A model generated the notes under the pieces. The model saw nothing but the letters and a program-made list of their open reading frames with translations, was not told the origin of the DNA and did no database searches. Both the position numbers and the translations under genes were made by a program. Positions 20,278 through 28,342 of a DNA stretch of 64,000 bases are shown here, one piece after another. Positions within the stretch are counted from its first letter, which is position 1, and each line of letters begins with the position of its first letter. Origin of the DNA: Novosphingobium barchaimii LL02 (GTDB taxonomy: Bacteria; Pseudomonadota; Alphaproteobacteria; Sphingomonadales; Sphingomonadaceae); contig NZ_KQ130458.1 of NCBI RefSeq assembly GCF_001046635.1, positions 1 to 64,000 on the forward strand, in the 5' to 3' direction.

Positions 20278-21192
20278 ATGACGGCGCCCCTGGATTGCCT
20301 GGTGGTGGGCGCAGGCCCAGCCGGCCTGACGGCGGCCATTTATCTCGCCCGCTTCCATCTCAGGATCGCCATCGTCGACGCGGGCAACAGCCGCGCCGCG
20401 TTGATCCCGCATACCCGCAATCATGCAGGCTATCCGGGCGGCATATCGGGCCGGGAACTGCTCGCGCTGATGCGTCGCCAGGCGGCGGAATTCGGCGGCG
20501 AGGTGACGGAAGGACTGGTCACGGGGCTGGAGAAGGACGGCGACATTTTCCTGGCGCATGTCGAGACCGGGGCATGGCAGGCGCGCAGCGTGCTGCTGGC
20601 GACCGGCGTGGTGAACAACGCGCCGCCCATGTCGCCCGACATTCACGATGCGGCGCTGCGGCAGGGCTTGTTGCGCTATTGCCCGATCTGCGATGGATAT
20701 GAAGCCACGGACCGGCGCATCGCCGTCATCGGGACGGGCGAGCGCGGCGCGAACGAAGCGATGTTCCTGCGCACCTATTCGGCCGACATCAGCTTGATTT
20801 CACCCCAGGGAGATCATGAACTGTCCGCCGACCAGAGGATAAGGCTGGAGGAGGCGGGCGTCGCGTTGGTGAACGGCCCTTGCGAACCCCTCCGCATCGA
20901 GGGCGAGCGCATATTGGTGCCGACGCCGAACGAGGCCGAAGCCTATGATACGGCCTATCCCGCGCTTGGATCGATCATCCGGTCGGAATTGGCGATGATG
21001 CTGGGCGCCGAAGCCACGGACGACGGCTGCCTCGTCGTCGACGACCATCAGCGCACGAGCGTGCCGGGCCTTTACGCCGCCGGCGACGTCGCCAAGGGCC
21101 TGGACCAGATCAGCCACGCCATGGGTGAGGGCGGCGTCGCCGCCACCACGATCCGCAACGACCTGGCGGCGAGGATTTCGCTGCTTCGATAG
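20278..21192 (+). CDS. Thioredoxin-reductase-like FAD/NAD(P) oxidoreductase
   Basis: This 304-aa protein has an N-terminal FAD site [18 protein letters not shown], a CxxC redox centre in [10 protein letters not shown] (about 139-148), an NAD(P) region [10 protein letters not shown] and a C-terminal FAD motif [15 protein letters not shown]. It resembles thioredoxin reductase but has CPIC in place of the usual CATC, so the electron acceptor may differ. Translation probably starts at the ATG at 20278, just after the SDR stop. A paralogue with the same [10 protein letters not shown] motif is at 54988-55875. Confidence 0.88.
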   Translation: MTAPLDCLVVGAGPAGLTAAIYLARFHLRIAIVDAGNSRAALIPHTRNHAGYPGGISGRELLALMRRQAAEFGGEVTEGLVTGLEKDGDIFLAHVETGAWQARSVLLATGVVNNAPPMSPDIHDAALRQGLLRYCPICDGYEATDRRIAVIGTGERGANEAMFLRTYSADISLISPQGDHELSADQRIRLEEAGVALVNGPCEPLRIEGERILVPTPNEAEAYDTAYPALGSIIRSELAMMLGAEATDDGCLVVDDHQRTSVPGLYAAGDVAKGLDQISHAMGEGGVAATTIRNDLAARISLLR

Positions 21193-21198
21193 GCTGGC

Positions 21199-21462
21199 CT
21201 ATCGCCCGGACCCGTTTTGCGCCGCGGATGCACCCGAAGACCCTTGCGTCGCCGTGGGACTGTCGGCGGCGGAAACGGCGCCCCGCGTGCTGGTCTCTCC
21301 ATCCGTCATGGCGGTGCCGGGGCCTTCGCCGGGAATGCCGTCCGGCACGGTGCCGGCGGTCGTGTTGCTGGGCGCGAAGGTGGAATCGCCGGAATCGGCC
21401 TGATCGGATGGCGCGCATGCGGCCAGCGCGACAAGGAGAAATGCGGGAGCGGCCATTTTCAT
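21199..21462 (-). CDS. Small putative lipoprotein
   Basis: This 87-aa protein has a signal peptide and lipobox (LLVALAAC, Cys about residue 15), followed by a Ser/Thr/Gly/Ala-rich disordered chain. It lies convergent to the flavoprotein, 6 bp from its stop. Probably membrane-anchored in the periplasm; function unknown. Confidence 0.65.
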   Translation of the reverse strand: MKMAAPAFLLVALAACAPSDQADSGDSTFAPSNTTAGTVPDGIPGEGPGTAMTDGETSTRGAVSAADSPTATQGSSGASAAQNGSGR

Positions 21463-21590
21463 CGCTTCATTACCCTCTGATGACTGTTATTCTGCAACGG
21501 CCCAATTTCAGGGCCGTTCCCGCAAATCCGCCTCCATATAAAACTATATCAGCCCGCGCCGCCGGGTCGGACGGCGGAAAATGACGGAGG

Positions 21591-21765
21591 TGACACTTTA
21601 CCGAGTTCCGGCCATGTGCGCCAAAGTGTCACGGTTGATTTCGGGGAGGGGAGCGGAATGGGCCATCCCTGCGACATCGCCGGCATAATGACCGCTGAGC
21701 GATATAAATTTGCCTATGTCGTGAAAAGTGCCGGCGAAATCCCGCGCCCGTCGGGTAAAGTGTCA
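21591..21765. repeat. Inverted GGTAAAGTGTCA repeats (three related sites)
   Basis: GGTAAAGTGTCA occurs at 21754-21765 on plus and at 21591-21602 on minus. A third site with core AAAGTGTCAC is at 21623-21632. Together with the first it makes a GTGACACTTT...AAAGTGTCAC dyad with 23 bp between arms. All lie in the 373-bp gap between the lipoprotein gene and the gene at 21836. They may be operators or iterons for that protein. Nothing else is seen in the gap. Confidence 0.5.
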
Positions 21766-21835
21766 TCCGTGCTTTTTGTTGGAGGATCGCCGCAGAGGGG
21801 ATTCACACGGACTCAGCATGTGCTAGATTCCGCAT

Positions 21836-22384
21836 ATGTTCTACCAGCCCGATCTCTTCGAGCAATCTCCGCCGCCATCCAGCCCGTCATCGCGACGCGG
21901 GGCGGCCGCGCTTCCGGACCTTGTCGAACGCATATCGACCGTATCGAAACGGCCGCGCTATGCATTGCTGGTGCTGAAGCTGATCGCGCAGGAAGCCGGT
22001 TCTCATGACAGCGTCGGTCCCTATGTCGGAAGCGGCAAGGGGAGGGTGCCGGTGCGCGACTGGCTTTGCCAGGCGCTCGCGCCCCTTGCGCAACGGGATT
22101 GTCGGCGGCGCGCCATGATCGACGCGGTACGCGCCGATCTCATCTCGCGGGCAGGCATGGTCGACCCGGAAGAGATGGAACGCCGGCTCGAACAGGAGGT
22201 TCGGTCGCGGATCTTGCGGTCCGGCCGGACGAATGTGAGCCGGGTCGTGTCCGACCTGGTCCGCGCCGGCCTGCTGCGCCGCCACTATCAGGGGTATCGG
22301 GTCGATCATCCCAATCGCGGCGCCCAGCGCGAAGCCGTCTATACGATCACGGCCGAGGCGAAGCGGGCGCTCCAGCGCCATTGA
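21836..22384 (+). CDS. Hypothetical protein, possible winged-helix DNA-binding protein
   Basis: This 182-aa protein has no family I recognise. The first 30 residues are Pro/Ser-rich. The C-terminal half (about 105-180) has a winged-helix look: SRVVSDLVRAGLLRRHYQGYRVDHPNRG, then AVYTITAEAKRAL, like the wing of MarR/PadR or replication-initiator domains. It follows a gap with repeated AAAGTGTCA motifs, so autoregulation or origin binding is possible but unproven. Confidence 0.6.
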   Translation: MFYQPDLFEQSPPPSSPSSRRGAAALPDLVERISTVSKRPRYALLVLKLIAQEAGSHDSVGPYVGSGKGRVPVRDWLCQALAPLAQRDCRRRAMIDAVRADLISRAGMVDPEEMERRLEQEVRSRILRSGRTNVSRVVSDLVRAGLLRRHYQGYRVDHPNRGAQREAVYTITAEAKRALQRH

Positions 22385-22561
22385 GGGACATGGGATGACC
22401 GGAGTTCAGCAATCCTCGTCTGGCAGGCGTCGGGTTCTTGCCATTGAGGGCGGAACTCCCATCCTCTCCCTCCCGTCCGCACATTGTCCGGATTTAACAT
22501 AAGTAACATTATCAACCTTTTATCGTTTTATATCAATCATTTATCATCCGACGAGCAAGGG
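22385..22561. other. Gene-free AT-rich seam
   Basis: The stretch at about 22493-22552 is strongly AT-rich (runs such as AACATAAGTAACATTATC and TTTTATCG) in an otherwise GC-rich window. It separates the chromosome-like genes on the left from the mobilisation/partition genes on the right. It may be a recombination junction or an origin-like AT-rich element. No gene is seen. Confidence 0.4.
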
Positions 22562-22765
22562 TCATTCCGGTGAATTGATATCCGCCCAATAGGTGATCTC
22601 CTCGAAAAGGTGCATGCCTTCCGGATCTTCCCATCCCTTACGCCCGTCATCCCACCGGCCGATTACGGGACGATCTCCTTCCCAGAGCAGCATGAGGCGA
22701 CCGTCTTTTCGGTCGTCGGGCATCGCGCCAATCGGGTCCCACGGGATGTATTTCGCTGTGATCAC
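22562..22765 (-). CDS. Small hypothetical protein
   Basis: A GTG at 22765, with AGGAGA 6-7 nt upstream, gives a 67-aa acidic, Trp-rich protein (ITAKYIPW at the N terminus, RWDDGRKGWEDPEG in the middle). Longer starts lack a binding site. No known domain recognised. Confidence 0.55.
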   Translation of the reverse strand: MITAKYIPWDPIGAMPDDRKDGRLMLLWEGDRPVIGRWDDGRKGWEDPEGMHLFEEITYWADINSPE

Positions 22766-22953
22766 GCAAAATCTCCTCGCATGCCGGCGGCGCGCGAGTT
22801 CATTCACGCTGCGCTGCTCCAGCAACGGCATTGAAGATCGAATCGACGATGTCTAGAAATAAAGTGCCCCGACGGTTTGCAAAGCAGGGACCGCCGGGGG
22901 ATACCCAGCTCATATGGCGCAAGGGTGCCTAAAAATCAAGTGAAAAGGTTCCC

Positions 22954-23631
22954 GTGCCAACATTCGTTCATGCCTTGTCCGCTGACCGCTTCGACACTTA
23001 TCTGAAGTGGGCCGGAGCCGATCAGACGCTCGCAGAGCGCCTGTACACCTATAATGTGCAGCTTTCCGCAGCCCTCTATGGCCCTCTACACATGCTCGAG
23101 GTCGTGCTGCGTAACATGGCGGACGCGCGGCTTGCGGCCCAACATGGCGCCGCCTGGATCGACGATCCTGCGATCCTTGTGACGAACTATCAGACGGGCG
23201 CAATCGCAAAAGCACGGCAAACGCTGCAGAAAGACGGGAAGGCAGCGACCCGTCCGCAGATCGTAGCGGAGTTGAACTTCGGCTTCTGGGCGTCACTCTT
23301 CGGCCCCAAGTCACACCACCTCTGGCAAAGCCTGCGACCCATCTTTCAGGCCAAAGGCGTACAGCGCGGTGTGATCGCGCGGGACTTGCGCGACCTGCGT
23401 ATATTGCGCAACCGCGTCGCCCACTATGAACCCATCATCGCGCTTCCGCTCGCGCAGCGCTATGCGAGTATCACGACCTTGACGGGCTGGCTGTCTCCAA
23501 GCGCCGCGACATGGATCGCCAAGTATTCGACATGGCCGACACTTTATCCGGCCGTACCCATCCTTGTGCCCGACCCTGCATCTGGAGATTTGCTGGTGGC
23601 GCCAGCGGCGCTACCCTTTCTCCCTGCATGA
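22954..23631 (+). CDS. Abi-family (HEPN) abortive-infection-like protein
   Basis: This 225-aa protein matches the Abi_2-like pattern: FGFWASLFG in the middle, then LRDLRILRNRVAHYEPI (about 155-171), whose R-x4-H (RNRVAH) is the HEPN ribonuclease motif. Such proteins usually cleave RNA during phage attack or act as toxins. Start: GTG at 22954 after AAAAGG. Its 3' end overlaps the convergent AbiEi-like gene by 21 bp. Confidence 0.83.
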   Translation: MPTFVHALSADRFDTYLKWAGADQTLAERLYTYNVQLSAALYGPLHMLEVVLRNMADARLAAQHGAAWIDDPAILVTNYQTGAIAKARQTLQKDGKAATRPQIVAELNFGFWASLFGPKSHHLWQSLRPIFQAKGVQRGVIARDLRDLRILRNRVAHYEPIIALPLAQRYASITTLTGWLSPSAATWIAKYSTWPTLYPAVPILVPDPASGDLLVAPAALPFLPA

Positions 23632-24243
23632 CCTATCTCTCCGCGACGCCTGGATCTTGAGGACAATGTCGCCCATCCAGCCCGGCATGGCCGAGCGGGC
23701 CGCGACCAGCGCGCGCGTACCGGCATCGTCGAGGCGCGCGGCGAAGCGCCCGATCACATCCGCGTCGATATTGCCCTTCCCTAGATGCGCGAGCGCCTGG
23801 ACGATCGCATTCACAGACTCCGGCGCGTCGAGCACCGGCGCGCGGCTGTGCTTCAAGGTAACGCTGCGGCCGCCAGCCTTGGCGGTGCGGGTGCGGCCGC
23901 TGGTGGCGTAGCTCACCCGGGCGGGCACCTGCGTCGAGATACCAAGGCTATTGGCCGCCGCCGCTCCCGACGGCGCGAGCGCATCGCCGCTCTGCGCGGA
24001 GAGCGCCTGGGCCAGCTGCCCGGGATCCGGGCTCAGGGCACCAAGCTTGTCATGCTGGCGGGGATAGTCGTAGAGACCGCGGCCGATCCGACGGATGTCA
24101 CCGGCATGCGCGAGACGCGACAGCGCCATGTCGACCGAGCCGCGCGTACCGAAGTCGACGAACTGCTTGGGCGTAAACACCCAGCCACAGCCCTTGCCGC
24201 GCACACGCTTCATAATCCGGTCAGCCACCGCAGACATGTCCAT
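23611..24243 (-). CDS. DUF6088 / AbiEi-like antitoxin-type protein
   Basis: This 210-aa protein has an N-terminal winged helix (FTPKQFVDFGTRGSVDMALSRLAHAGDIRRIGRGLYDYP, about 24-62, shown here as a span) typical of AbiEi/DUF6088 transcriptional antitoxins. A less conserved C-terminal domain follows. AbiEi normally precedes an AbiEii nucleotidyltransferase toxin, and none is seen here; the only neighbour with toxin character is the convergent HEPN gene. Confidence 0.75.
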   Translation of the reverse strand: MDMSAVADRIMKRVRGKGCGWVFTPKQFVDFGTRGSVDMALSRLAHAGDIRRIGRGLYDYPRQHDKLGALSPDPGQLAQALSAQSGDALAPSGAAAANSLGISTQVPARVSYATSGRTRTAKAGGRSVTLKHSRAPVLDAPESVNAIVQALAHLGKGNIDADVIGRFAARLDDAGTRALVAARSAMPGWMGDIVLKIQASRRDRSCREKG

Positions 24244-24382
24244 GCTCCTGTCTGTTAGATAGTAGCATGGTTTTTTCTAACAAGCCATGGCCACAGAAAG
24301 CGCCAGTTCTCTCGATTTTCCAAGACATTCCAGCACATGGTAGTGGGAGCATCCCTTCGCAAGATCAACCGCCCCATGCAAA

Positions 24383-25489
24383 TCAACGCTCCCGCCCACG
24401 CTCCGGCGCTGGCCGCTCGGGACCAGCTCCACCCTCCAGCTCGCGCGCCGGCTCTGTCGCTTGCCGCCCCTGCATCATCTCGCGGGCCAGGGCCAGACGT
24501 CGGGAGACCGCCGGCGGCATAGCCGCCAGGAAACCCGCAATTTCGTCGGAAAGCGCCTGGTCGTCGGCCTCGCCGGTGCGTGCAAGCGCCACTGCCGCCT
24601 CCGCATAAGCACCGCGTATCTGCTTCTGGCGAACCAGCGCCATCACGTCTTGCGGCCGCCGTTCCTCATCGCGCGCGCGCGCAAAGGCCCGAGCGCGCAG
24701 CACGTTGAGTTCATCCATATTGAGCCGGCGCCCCTCCTGACCGATCCGAGCATCGAGATGCAGCGCTGCTGAGCGCACACGCTTTTGAACGTGACCGCGT
24801 GCGCGTCTGGGCGTCGCCTCAGCCGCGATGCCGCGCACCCGTAGCTCATGCGCGAATGTCTCTCGCATATGATGGAGGTCGGCCTTGCGCGGATTGAACC
24901 GCGTGCCGTCCGCACCTTCGGTGGCCACCGTCAGATGGACATGCGGATGATCGGTATCTGTATGGAGCGCCAGCATATAGGCGTGATTGTCCTCGAACAG
25001 GATCCGGGCGAACGCCTGGGCGGCGTCCTGCAGCGTCTCGGGATCGGTCGAACCGCCGGGCATGGAGAGGACCAGCGACAGCGAGGTCGGCCGATCGCGG
25101 CCATGCTCGTTCATCGCCTCGTCGAGCATGGTCCAGTCCTGCGCAATCTCCTTCAGGCGCTTGGGATCGTCAATGATCTCACCCTCGCTCGAGCGCACCG
25201 CGAGCTTCCCGTGCCGAGCAACATAGTCGAAATGCTCGGATAGATGATGCGCGCCATATTGCTTGCCCGAGACCTTGACCATGACCTCCGGGGCCTTGCG
25301 CACGATCCGCTCGAGCTTGGCCCGAGCCTCGGACTGGCTCAGCGGCGCGGCGCGCGCCTGCCCTCCCCGGCCCGATCCGCCCCGTCCGACGCGCACATAA
25401 GCCCCCCGCAGTATCCGTTTCCCACCGGTGGGCGGCCGCCATGCCTCCATGAGGCTGGGCAGCGGCAGGATGCCCTCCTCCTCAAGCAT
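24383..25489 (-). CDS. MobA/VirD2-type relaxase
   Basis: This 368-aa protein would nick the transfer origin and pilot single-stranded DNA in conjugation. The HUH-type metal triad is visible in HTDTDHPHVHL (about 200-210). The C terminus is charged. The start at 25489 (MLEEEGILPL) overlaps the MobC stop by 8 bp; longer frames run into mobC. There is no coupling protein or type IV secretion gene in the window, so the element is mobilisable, not shown to be self-transmissible. Confidence 0.88.
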   Translation of the reverse strand: MLEEEGILPLPSLMEAWRPPTGGKRILRGAYVRVGRGGSGRGGQARAAPLSQSEARAKLERIVRKAPEVMVKVSGKQYGAHHLSEHFDYVARHGKLAVRSSEGEIIDDPKRLKEIAQDWTMLDEAMNEHGRDRPTSLSLVLSMPGGSTDPETLQDAAQAFARILFEDNHAYMLALHTDTDHPHVHLTVATEGADGTRFNPRKADLHHMRETFAHELRVRGIAAEATPRRARGHVQKRVRSAALHLDARIGQEGRRLNMDELNVLRARAFARARDEERRPQDVMALVRQKQIRGAYAEAAVALARTGEADDQALSDEIAGFLAAMPPAVSRRLALAREMMQGRQATEPARELEGGAGPERPAPERGRER

Positions 25490-26018
25490 CAAGGCTGTCC
25501 CAATAGGCAAGATCGCCCTTGAGCGCGGCGCCGAGACCGGCAAGCGCGATCCGGATTTCCGTCCGAAAGCTTGCCACCCGCGCCGCCTCGCGCGCGACAT
25601 CGAGCCCGGATTCGACCATCACCGAAGCATTGAGCGCACGCGTTGCCTGATTGAGATTGATGCCGATCCGGTTGAGCTCGCGCCACGCCTGAGCCACTGC
25701 CGCCCGCTCTTCAAGCGGCAGCGGCGCCGCAGAATGCAGGCGGCGCCGCACAAGCCTCGTCACCCAGTCGGTGCGCTTCATACCCAAAGCATCGGCCTCG
25801 GCATCCAGCGCGGCAATTTCCGCATCGGTCAGCCGGATCTCAAACCGCCGTGTTGTTCGCTCCCGCCGGCGGACTGGTCCCGGCGTCCCGCCCGCCTCCG
25901 CGTCCACTGCAGTCATGACGAGGCGCCGCAGCAAAGCCGAGCGGCCACCGGCGCTGTCCGCCGCAGCATCGAAGCGCTGGGCGATGTCATCGTCGAGACG
26001 GAAGGTGAAGACGGGCAT
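25482..26018 (-). CDS. mobC: MobC-like relaxosome accessory protein
   Basis: This 178-aa protein starts with a ribbon-helix-helix-like segment (FTFRLDDDIAQRFDAAA). A second DNA-binding part follows (FEIRLTDAEIAALDAEADALG), then the MobC signature near LNRIGINLNQATRALN (about 120-135). It would open or mark oriT for the relaxase. It is encoded immediately upstream of the relaxase and overlaps it, the usual mob arrangement; oriT is expected in the upstream gap 26019-26158. Confidence 0.82.
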   Translation of the reverse strand: MPVFTFRLDDDIAQRFDAAADSAGGRSALLRRLVMTAVDAEAGGTPGPVRRRERTTRRFEIRLTDAEIAALDAEADALGMKRTDWVTRLVRRRLHSAAPLPLEERAAVAQAWRELNRIGINLNQATRALNASVMVESGLDVAREAARVASFRTEIRIALAGLGAALKGDLAYWDSLDA

Positions 26019-26091
26019 GCATCAAAGGCTATTGTCATACATCCCCGGCGTCACGCCTATCCGGCCCTCACCTTCACTCAACTCATCTGAT

Positions 26092-26109
26092 AGTCTGCTT
26101 GAGCAGACT
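26092..26109. promoter_or_regulatory. AGTCTGCT-N2-AGCAGACT dyad upstream of mobC
   Basis: A perfect 8-bp inverted repeat with a 2-bp spacer, 73 bp upstream of the mobC start. The same 18 bp occurs as its reverse complement at 28284-28301, upstream of parA. It probably binds one regulator (MobC, ParB or another) at both sites, or marks oriT or parS. Confidence 0.65.
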
Positions 26110-26158
26110 TCGACACTATTTGGTAAAATGCGCCTATCATTTACGCCTGATCCACGAA

Positions 26159-26181
26159 GGGCGGCGCCAACGGCGCCGCCC
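26159..26181. repeat. GC-rich hairpin between mobC and parB
   Basis: GGGCGGCGCC / GGCGCCGCCC, a perfect 10-bp stem with a 3-nt loop, next to the parAB terminator. It may be part of oriT or a second terminator. Confidence 0.5.
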
Positions 26182-26201
26182 CAGCTCGGACCTACGGAAA
26201 A

Positions 26202-26227
26202 GGCCGCGCCCCGAAAGGGGCGCGGCC
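26202..26227 (-). terminator. Rho-independent terminator after parB
   Basis: An 11-bp perfect stem (GGCCGCGCCCC / GGGGCGCGGCC) with a tetraloop is followed on the minus strand by TTTT. It lies 42 bp past the parB stop and would end the leftward par transcript. Confidence 0.8.
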
Positions 26228-26269
26228 GACATCCACACGAACAGGATATGCGAACGCGGAGGAAGAGGA

Positions 26270-27202
26270 TCAGAGCATCGCGGCGTCGGGACGTCCCTCA
26301 GACGCGGCGCAAAGTCGTTCGGTCGCCACCTCTTGCCGAGAACCATCGCCGAAGATCACGACAACACGCGGGCCAAGGACAAGACGCGCGGGACGGCCAT
26401 CGACTTCAACGGCAAGGCTGGCCTCTGGCGTTTGCTCCCCTGGTCGCGCGACTGGCTCAGTCCCTGCCCGCGGTTGGGGACGGGCGACGGTCACCGCCGC
26501 GGCCTGCATCGGCGCTGCCTCAATGCTGGGAACGTCCGTCTTACTCTTCAGCCCGGCAATGAACCGCGCGCCTTCCGCCAATGTCGCGCCGCTCTCATCC
26601 CAGGCGCCCACATAGGCCTCGACTTCCGCAGGATAATCCCTGGCTGTGCGATGCAGGTCATAGAGCAGCCGGATCGGCGCGCGCGGGAGCACCTCCCTGA
26701 GATAGGCAGGCATGTCACCATAGGCTGCATAGAGCGAGACGAACTGCTTGGAGCGGCCCAGCGCAGCGGCGATTTCGACCTGGCTCATGCCGCCCTTGAG
26801 CATACGGGCAATCGCATGAGCGAGCTCGACCGAAGACAGGTTCGCACGCTGATCGTTCTCAACGATCTGATCGGCGAGCAGATGGGTTCCCTCCCCCTCG
26901 GCCACGACGATCGCCGGGATCGTCACCCGGCCCGCGAGCTGGGAGGCACGAAAGCGCCGCTCGCCCAAACGGATGCGATGCAAGCCGGCGGCGTCGGCGG
27001 GCGCAACCGTGATCGGCTGCAAGACCCCGCGGGCCGCTATGGAGGCCGCAAGCTCGGCCAGGGCGTCATCGTCGAAACTGCGCCGGGGATTGCCGGGGTC
27101 GGGGATCACCCGCTCCAAAGGAATATCCTCGACCCGGCGCGCCATTTCATGCGCGCCGACGAGCAGGCCAAACTCCTCGATGCGTTCATCGAACTTACCC
27201 AT
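26270..27202 (-). CDS. parB: ParB-family partition protein
   Basis: This 310-aa protein has an N-terminal ParB/Srx domain with IPLERVIPDPGNPRRSFDDDAL and GERRFRASQLAG, which is the CTPase/arginine motif region. A helix-turn-helix follows (MSQVEIAAALGRSKQFVSLY, about 145-164) and a short C-terminal domain. It binds centromere sites for plasmid segregation. The ATG at 27202 overlaps the parA stop by one base; longer frames run through parA. Confidence 0.93.
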   Translation of the reverse strand: MGKFDERIEEFGLLVGAHEMARRVEDIPLERVIPDPGNPRRSFDDDALAELAASIAARGVLQPITVAPADAAGLHRIRLGERRFRASQLAGRVTIPAIVVAEGEGTHLLADQIVENDQRANLSSVELAHAIARMLKGGMSQVEIAAALGRSKQFVSLYAAYGDMPAYLREVLPRAPIRLLYDLHRTARDYPAEVEAYVGAWDESGATLAEGARFIAGLKSKTDVPSIEAAPMQAAAVTVARPQPRAGTEPVARPGEQTPEASLAVEVDGRPARLVLGPRVVVIFGDGSRQEVATERLCAASEGRPDAAML

Positions 27203-27966
27203 CAGGTGGCGGCCGCTGGCGCTGAACCAAGTCGCCGTTCGATCTCGGCGAGGATCGGCCGAATTTCCTCGGCCGCCGCCTTGGCGCCGCCACCACTCTC
27301 CATCCAGACCGGTCGATGATTTTCCGCCGCATGCTTGTAGGTCGGTCGCGCCTTGATGAACGCAGGGAACATCAGCCGCTCGCCCACCGCGTGAGCGAGC
27401 TTGACGGCATTGTCTATTTCGCGCCGGTCGAACGGGTTGACCATCGATGGCAGCAATCCGAGGAAATCGATCTTGCGCCCTGCCCTCGCCGCCTCGGCCT
27501 TGCGCAGCGCGGTCAGCAGCATCTTGGCGCATTCGACCGAATCTTCGGCGACCTGGACCGGCGCGATCACTGCATCGGCGACCGCGAGAGCGCTCAGGGT
27601 CAGCTCATCCCATTTGGGACCGGTATCGATCACGCAGAGGTCGAAATGGGGCGCAAGCGCAGGAAAGCGGCCGAGAAAGTCGCGCACATCCTGCGCCGAC
27701 TTGATCATCTGCAAACGCTGGTCGGCGGCGAGCAAAGTGAGCCCGACCCGGCCATCGGCGGCAAACGCCGCCGATGGATCGAAGAGATCGGCCGCGAAGC
27801 CACCCGGCCGCTCGCGGGCCAGACGGCGCGACGAACTGCCTTGCGGGTCCAGGTCGACGAACACGACCCGGCGTCCTGCCGGTTCGGCCAGATACCAGGC
27901 GAGATGCGTGGCGAGGAAGGTCTTGCCTACCCCGCCCTTGAGAAGGCTCACGGCGATCGTTCTCAT
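27202..27966 (-). CDS. parA: ParA-family partition ATPase
   Basis: This 254-aa protein has a deviant Walker A KGGVGKTFLATHLA (about 10-23), a Walker A' region VFVDLDPQGSSS and a Walker B region CVIDTGPKW. There is no N-terminal DNA-binding extension, so it is the short type whose promoter is usually controlled by ParB. Start: ATG at 27966; TGATG overlap with parB. It segregates the replicon together with ParB. Confidence 0.94.
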   Translation of the reverse strand: MRTIAVSLLKGGVGKTFLATHLAWYLAEPAGRRVVFVDLDPQGSSSRRLARERPGGFAADLFDPSAAFAADGRVGLTLLAADQRLQMIKSAQDVRDFLGRFPALAPHFDLCVIDTGPKWDELTLSALAVADAVIAPVQVAEDSVECAKMLLTALRKAEAARAGRKIDFLGLLPSMVNPFDRREIDNAVKLAHAVGERLMFPAFIKARPTYKHAAENHRPVWMESGGGAKAAAEEIRPILAEIERRLGSAPAAAT

Positions 27967-27979
27967 CGGTGCGGCCAGC

Positions 27980-28156
27980 TCAACAATAGTCGTCCGGACC
28001 ATCGCGTAGATTGCGCTCATAATGGTCACGCGATGACCAGTCGCCGCCACCGCCAATGCCGGGACCGACATAGCGGAACAGGTAGACGGTGAGCGCAAAA
28101 CAGCCGAACGCAAAGAGGATCGCGTGATCGGGATGGGCGGCGAAATAAGCGGACAT
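27980..28156 (-). CDS. Small membrane protein upstream of parA (58 aa)
   Basis: The frame begins MSAYFAAHPDHAILF, has one membrane segment (about 10-28) and a polar Gly/Asp-rich tail ending DGPDDYC. GAGGAG lies 6-8 nt before the ATG, and the stop is 13 bp before parA, so it leads the par operon. No family is recognised. Its conserved-looking position suggests a plasmid-maintenance or membrane-tethering role (inference). Confidence 0.6.
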   Translation of the reverse strand: MSAYFAAHPDHAILFAFGCFALTVYLFRYVGPGIGGGGDWSSRDHYERNLRDGPDDYC

Positions 28157-28283
28157 GACGGTAGCTCCTCAAACGGTCTGATCCCGCGTCGGCTCACAGC
28201 TTTGCACTGGCCGCACGGGGGCGACGCTCCAGTGCGCCCTCCCCTCCTCAAGCGCGCTTGGCGCTTGGAGATCCTTTGCGCGC

Positions 28284-28301
28284 AGTCTGCTCAAGCAGAC
28301 T
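28284..28301. promoter_or_regulatory. AGTCTGCT-N2-AGCAGACT dyad upstream of the parAB operon
   Basis: Same 18-bp dyad as at 26092-26109 but in reverse orientation, 127 bp upstream of the first gene of the par operon. Likely operator or centromere-like site. Confidence 0.65.
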
Positions 28302-28304
28302 TTT

Positions 28305-28338
28305 CACGGCCATCCCCCCGGTCAGGGGGATGGCCGTG
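28305..28338. terminator. Strong hairpin after the DUF3768 gene
   Basis: A perfect 14-bp stem (CACGGCCATCCCCC / GGGGGATGGCCGTG) with a 6-nt loop lies 5 bp past the DUF3768 stop. There is no T-run on the minus strand, so it may terminate inefficiently or insulate the adjacent operator at 28284. Confidence 0.5.
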
Positions 28339-28342
28339 CCGA

